Assembly: GCA_910587905.1 (NCBI GenBank)
Contig: CAJUOF010000297.1
Span: forward strand, 1-8,647
Length of the DNA stretch: 8,647 nucleotides
Direction: 5' to 3'
From: an uncultured Lachnospiraceae bacterium
GTDB lineage: Bacteria; Bacillota_A; Clostridia; Lachnospirales; Lachnospiraceae
Shown piece after piece: positions 6,291 to 8,647 of this stretch. Positions within the stretch are counted from its first letter, which is position 1. Each line of letters opens with the position of its first letter. A model generated the notes under the pieces. That model was not told the DNA's origin and did no database searches. It saw only the letters and a program-made list of their open reading frames with translations. The translations under genes were made by a program, and so were the position numbers.

Positions 6291-8426
6291 TTACATAAAA
6301 ATTGCATCGCCTTCCTTCGCCGAAAAGGCAAGGCCGGCGTGTTCGTCATATAGTTTCTCATTTGCCAAAACTGCCGTTCCCTGGATTAGTTCAATATCGC
6401 CCAGCCGCAAAAGCTCCCGGTAATGAGGTTCGTACACATTTACGCTGTACCTTCCCAGCTTCCGAAAAAGCCCCCTGCCGCATTTTCCTCCCCGGAGCTC
6501 CCGGAGCAGCCGTTTTCCCTCTTCCCGCCAGGGAATATACACCGTGTAAGTGTCGTCGTCGATCAGCCGGAAGGTTTCCGCAATTTCCCGGAACGCATAC
6601 CGCTCTGCCTTCTCCATGATCTTCTTCCGGTCCAGGTTTTCCTCTCCCCGAAGTTTCTCTCTCCAGAAACGGAAGTACGCTTCAATGGCTTCCAGGCTGT
6701 CCCACTCTTTATCGCCTTTCATTATGTAGCGGGCCGCGTCCACCTGCTGCCGGATGGAATCCGGGGCTTTGACCTCCAGGGAGAACACCTCCACGATGCT
6801 CTCCTCCGGTTTCTTCTTTCCATTCCGGTTACAGCGCCCCGCCGCCTGTAAAATCGAATCCAGTCCCGCCTGTTCCCGGAGCACGTGAGGGAAGTCCAGA
6901 TCCACTCCCGCCTCCACCAGGGAGGTGGCTGCCACCAGGCAGGGAAGCCCGTCCCCAAGCCGCCTCCTGATCTCGGAGAGCACTTCCTCCCTGTGGGCCG
7001 GAACCATCATCGTCGTCAGGTGGAAACACCCCTCCCGGCCCTCCAGAAGTTCATACAGCCTCCTGGCCGTCCGCTTCGTGTTGACGATGCAGAGCGCCTG
7101 CCTATGGGACTTTAATTTGTCTGCAAGCTCCTCCGGCGACGTCTGCCCACCATTCACGAACGTGACACGCTTCAGCTGTTCAAACTGCTTCTTCGTATTT
7201 TTCGTGATCTCTTCCGGTTCCGTCCCTTTCGGGAATGTAATTGCGGGCTGGGTCGCCGTGCAGAGGACCTGGGTCGCCCGGAACGAATCGGAAAGCTCCT
7301 CCATGGCATGAATGCAGGGTGTCCAGTAGGAGGCCGGAAGCATCTGTACCTCGTCATAAATGACCACACTGTTCGCAATGTTGTGGAGCTTCCTGCACCG
7401 GGAGGATTTGTTGTGGAACAAAGATTCAAAGAACTGCACCGCCGTGGTCACGACCACCGGCATGTCCCAGTTTTCGCTGGCCAGCAGAAATGGATCCTGC
7501 TCTTCCTCCGAATCCTTTTCATAGATCACATTGGAATGGTGTTCCAGCACGTTTTCCTCTCCCAGGATCTCCCGGAATTTCTTTGCCGTCTGCTCGATGA
7601 TGTTCATGTAGGGAATCACATAGATGACCCTGTCCAGCCCGTGGGATACCCCGTGGCATAGAGCCCAATACAGGCTGCTCACGGTCTTTCCGCCGCCCGT
7701 GGGCACCGTCAGCGTATAAATCCCCCGCTCCGCCTCCCGCCCGTGGGCCGCCGCAGTCCGAAGAAGCTCGGAACGCATCCCGTTTATGCCGGTCTTCCCC
7801 TCCAGCCAGCCATGTTTGTTTAACCAATCTTCCAGCCGCCCAAGCAGTGTCTCCAGGCTGTCGCCCATTCCCCTTGGCGCCGGTTCTCCGTTCATGAATT
7901 CTTCCGTATCCAGGAAATCCGCATCCACCAGGGACGAGTATAAAAACTTCGTCTCCATATATCTGCCGAAAGCCGTCTGGGAAGCGTCCATCTCCGGCAC
8001 GCTTGGCAGGGATAAGGATGGACAGGCTTCCTTCCACCCGCTGTAATCCGGGATTTTTCCCTCCAGTCCCTTTTTGATACGCCCCCGGACCGTCCCGTCC
8101 ATGTCTTTGTCCATCTGTCCGCCAAAATCCAGCAGGCCGCTGTGGTGTCCCATGATGCACATGGCCGCCGTCATCTGCCGCATTTTAACCGCTTCCAGGG
8201 CTCCGGCCGTGGAATGGTCGTAGGTCTCCGTGGAATTCGGATTCCGAACTCTGGCTTGGAACTCTTTCGATGCCTTTCCAATATCGTGGAGCCCGCCGGC
8301 AAACTCTCCCAGGGACCGCTTCCCGAAGGCGGCCGCAAAATCCCCGGCAAGCTTTGCCGTCCCCTGCAGGTGCTCCTGTAAAGTTTGTTCTCTGTCTTCT
8401 GTCTTATGTGCCAGGTAGGTTTTCAT
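6291..8426 (-). CDS. cas3: Cas3 helicase-nuclease (HD plus DExH, type I-C)
   Basis: A 711-residue Cas3, recruited by target-bound Cascade to unwind and degrade DNA. The N-terminal HD nuclease has H19, H47-D48 (GLHDIGK), H71, H94-H95 (GHHSG) and D168/D170. The helicase has Walker A PTGGGKT (242-248), Walker B DEVQ (358-361), motif III TATQPA (390-395), motif V VEAGVDLDF (504-512) and motif VI QAAGRCNRNG (527-536). All key residues are present. I chose the ATG at 8424-8426: GGAGA lies 5 nt upstream, and the protein then begins MKTYLAHKTEDREQT as in its family. In-frame ATGs at 8438, 8468 and 8606 lack good ribosome binding sites; the last would put the cas promoter inside the gene. It is the first gene of the operon, and a proposed guide-RNA target lies 19-33 nt upstream. 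Confidence 0.97.
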   Translation of the reverse strand: MKTYLAHKTEDREQTLQEHLQGTAKLAGDFAAAFGKRSLGEFAGGLHDIGKASKEFQARVRNPNSTETYDHSTAGALEAVKMRQMTAAMCIMGHHSGLLDFGGQMDKDMDGTVRGRIKKGLEGKIPDYSGWKEACPSLSLPSVPEMDASQTAFGRYMETKFLYSSLVDADFLDTEEFMNGEPAPRGMGDSLETLLGRLEDWLNKHGWLEGKTGINGMRSELLRTAAAHGREAERGIYTLTVPTGGGKTVSSLYWALCHGVSHGLDRVIYVIPYMNIIEQTAKKFREILGEENVLEHHSNVIYEKDSEEEQDPFLLASENWDMPVVVTTAVQFFESLFHNKSSRCRKLHNIANSVVIYDEVQMLPASYWTPCIHAMEELSDSFRATQVLCTATQPAITFPKGTEPEEITKNTKKQFEQLKRVTFVNGGQTSPEELADKLKSHRQALCIVNTKRTARRLYELLEGREGCFHLTTMMVPAHREEVLSEIRRRLGDGLPCLVAATSLVEAGVDLDFPHVLREQAGLDSILQAAGRCNRNGKKKPEESIVEVFSLEVKAPDSIRQQVDAARYIMKGDKEWDSLEAIEAYFRFWREKLRGEENLDRKKIMEKAERYAFREIAETFRLIDDDTYTVYIPWREEGKRLLRELRGGKCGRGLFRKLGRYSVNVYEPHYRELLRLGDIELIQGTAVLANEKLYDEHAGLAFSAKEGDAIFM

Positions 8427-8444
8427 CTGTCTCTCCATTTTTAT

Positions 8445-8458
8445 TTCATCTAACTTAT
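8445..8458 (+). promoter_or_regulatory. Proposed self-target: TTC PAM plus seed match to the crRNA-like RNA
   Basis: The plus strand reads TTC (8445-8447), then ATCTAACTTAT (8448-8458). The sequence after the crRNA-like handle at 8619-8629 is ATCTATCTTAT: 10 of 11 identical, differing only at position 6. Position 12 also differs, and from position 13 the match ends. TTC is the known I-C PAM, and every sixth guide base is unpaired in type I effectors. A full protospacer footprint from here (to about 8481) would cover the predicted cas transcription start and the -10 box. The short match should permit binding without full R-loop formation and hence without Cas3 cutting, as in known crRNA-like autoregulators. 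Confidence 0.7.
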
Positions 8459-8475
8459 ATATATTCATCACTTTG

Positions 8476-8504
8476 ATAATACCACATTCTGGAAGAGCAC
8501 ACAA
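8476..8504 (-). promoter_or_regulatory. Probable promoter of the cas operon
   Basis: On the minus strand a weak -35 TTGTGT (8499-8504) and a -10 TATTAT (8476-8481) are separated by exactly 17 nt. TGG precedes the -10, making an extended -10 (TGnTATTAT). Transcription would begin near 8469, about 42 nt before the cas3 ATG. It is the best promoter match upstream of the first cas gene. The predicted start and -10 fall inside the proposed CreR-like target footprint. Confidence 0.65.
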
Positions 8505-8538
8505 GTAGAATCTGTCGAAATAAATATTATTTTTAACT

Positions 8539-8567
8539 TTGCCTCTTTTTCCCTCCTGTGTTATGAT
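8539..8567 (+). promoter_or_regulatory. Probable promoter of the crRNA-like RNA, divergent from cas
   Basis: TTGCCT (8539-8544) and TATGAT (8562-8567) are spaced by exactly 17 nt, with TGT before the -10 giving an extended -10. The predicted start is near G8574, which coincides with the first base of the repeat-like hairpin. It faces away from the cas promoter; the two -35 boxes are 34 nt apart. Confidence 0.6.
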
Positions 8568-8573
8568 ATTTTT

Positions 8574-8618
8574 GTCATGGAAGCGATCCGTCGATTGATG
8601 TTCCATGTGGATTGAAAT
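8574..8618 (+). repeat. Degenerate CRISPR repeat (psi-repeat) with conserved handle
   Basis: It begins GTC like the array repeat. A 7-bp stem follows, CATGGAA (8576-8582) with TTCCATG (8601-8607), then at once the exact 11-nt handle TGGATTGAAAT (8608-8618). Only the closing C-G pair of the stem keeps the same place as in the array repeat. The loop is 18 nt instead of 5 and can form a second small stem, CGATC (8584-8588) with GATTG (8593-8597), around CGTC. It lies on the strand opposite to the array's transcription. Confidence 0.8.
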
Positions 8619-8647
8619 ATCTATCTTATTGGGCGAGTGCTTTCCAG
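8574..8647 (+). ncRNA. CreR-like crRNA-mimic RNA, proposed cas autorepressor (3' end outside window)
   Basis: Seen: a 45-nt repeat-like hairpin with handle (8574-8618), then a guide-like segment from 8619 whose first 11 nt match the cas upstream region next to a TTC PAM except at position 6. A promoter is correctly placed in front. Known: CreR RNAs and the long-form tracrRNA of type II-A use a short partial guide to make their own Cas effector repress the cas promoter. Inferred: Cas5c and the I-C backbone load this RNA through its hairpin and 11-nt handle, and the complex silences the operon when normal crRNAs are scarce. The 3' end is not visible, so a second repeat, processing site or terminator cannot be judged. 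Alternatives are a decayed repeat from an old array or a CreA-type antitoxin RNA; the match at the cas promoter favours cas control. Confidence 0.7.

Noticed and set aside
8427..8606. A 60-residue N-terminal extension of Cas3 from an ATG at 8606
   Set aside because: It has no ribosome binding site, crosses the cas promoter and the crRNA-like RNA, and does not resemble the Cas3 N-terminus, which begins at 8426 with a good site.
8489..8647. GTGCTTTCCAG at the window end resembles GTGCTCTTCCAG on the minus strand at 8489-8500
   Set aside because: The match needs a one-base gap, is in the wrong relation to the seed to act as a continuing guide, and has a fair chance of arising randomly.
8574..8647. 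A CreTA-type toxin-antitoxin RNA instead of cas control
   Set aside because: No small toxin gene is visible nearby and the PAM-flanked seed match is at the cas promoter; sequence beyond 8647 could still change this.

Overview
This window holds an essentially complete type I-C CRISPR-Cas locus (seven cas genes, 6291-8426 down to 990-1280) and the leader end of its CRISPR array. All genes lie on the minus strand, in the order cas3, cas5c, cas8c, cas7c, cas4, cas1, cas2, leader, array. The organism is probably a gut-type Clostridia, perhaps Lachnospiraceae. Reasons: strong AGGAGG-type ribosome binding sites, frequent TTG/GTG starts, moderately GC-rich genes with AT-rich intergenic DNA, and proteins that read like clostridial I-C Cas proteins. 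This assignment is inference.

Layout from left to right. 1-810 is the array: a cut repeat at the window edge plus 12 full, identical 32-nt repeats and 12 spacers of 33-36 nt; it continues beyond the left edge. 811-989 is the leader, with an inverted repeat touching the first repeat and a long-armed hairpin just after the cas2 stop. 990-3009 holds the adaptation genes cas2, cas1 and cas4. 2991-6273 holds the effector genes cas7c, cas8c (with an internal start for the small subunit Cas11c) and cas5c, which also processes crRNA since there is no cas6. 6291-8426 is the helicase-nuclease cas3. Neighbours overlap or are separated by at most 17 nt, so this looks like one translationally coupled operon driven from a promoter near 8476-8504.

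The most interesting part is 8427-8647, upstream of cas3. Divergent from the cas promoter, on the plus strand, is a second promoter followed by an RNA that mimics a crRNA. A hairpin with a 7-bp basal stem, whose sequence differs almost entirely from the array repeat, is followed immediately by the exact 11-nt crRNA 5' handle (TGGATTGAAAT). The next 11 nt match, at every position except position 6, a site flanked by the I-C PAM TTC at 8445-8447, between the cas3 start and the cas promoter -10. In type I effectors the guide base at every sixth position is flipped out and unpaired, so the only mismatch within the 11 falls where it should not matter. A Cascade complex bound there would cover the cas transcription start and -10 box. 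I propose a CreR-like crRNA-mimic RNA that makes the I-C effector repress its own operon. The pieces are visible in the sequence; the function is inferred.
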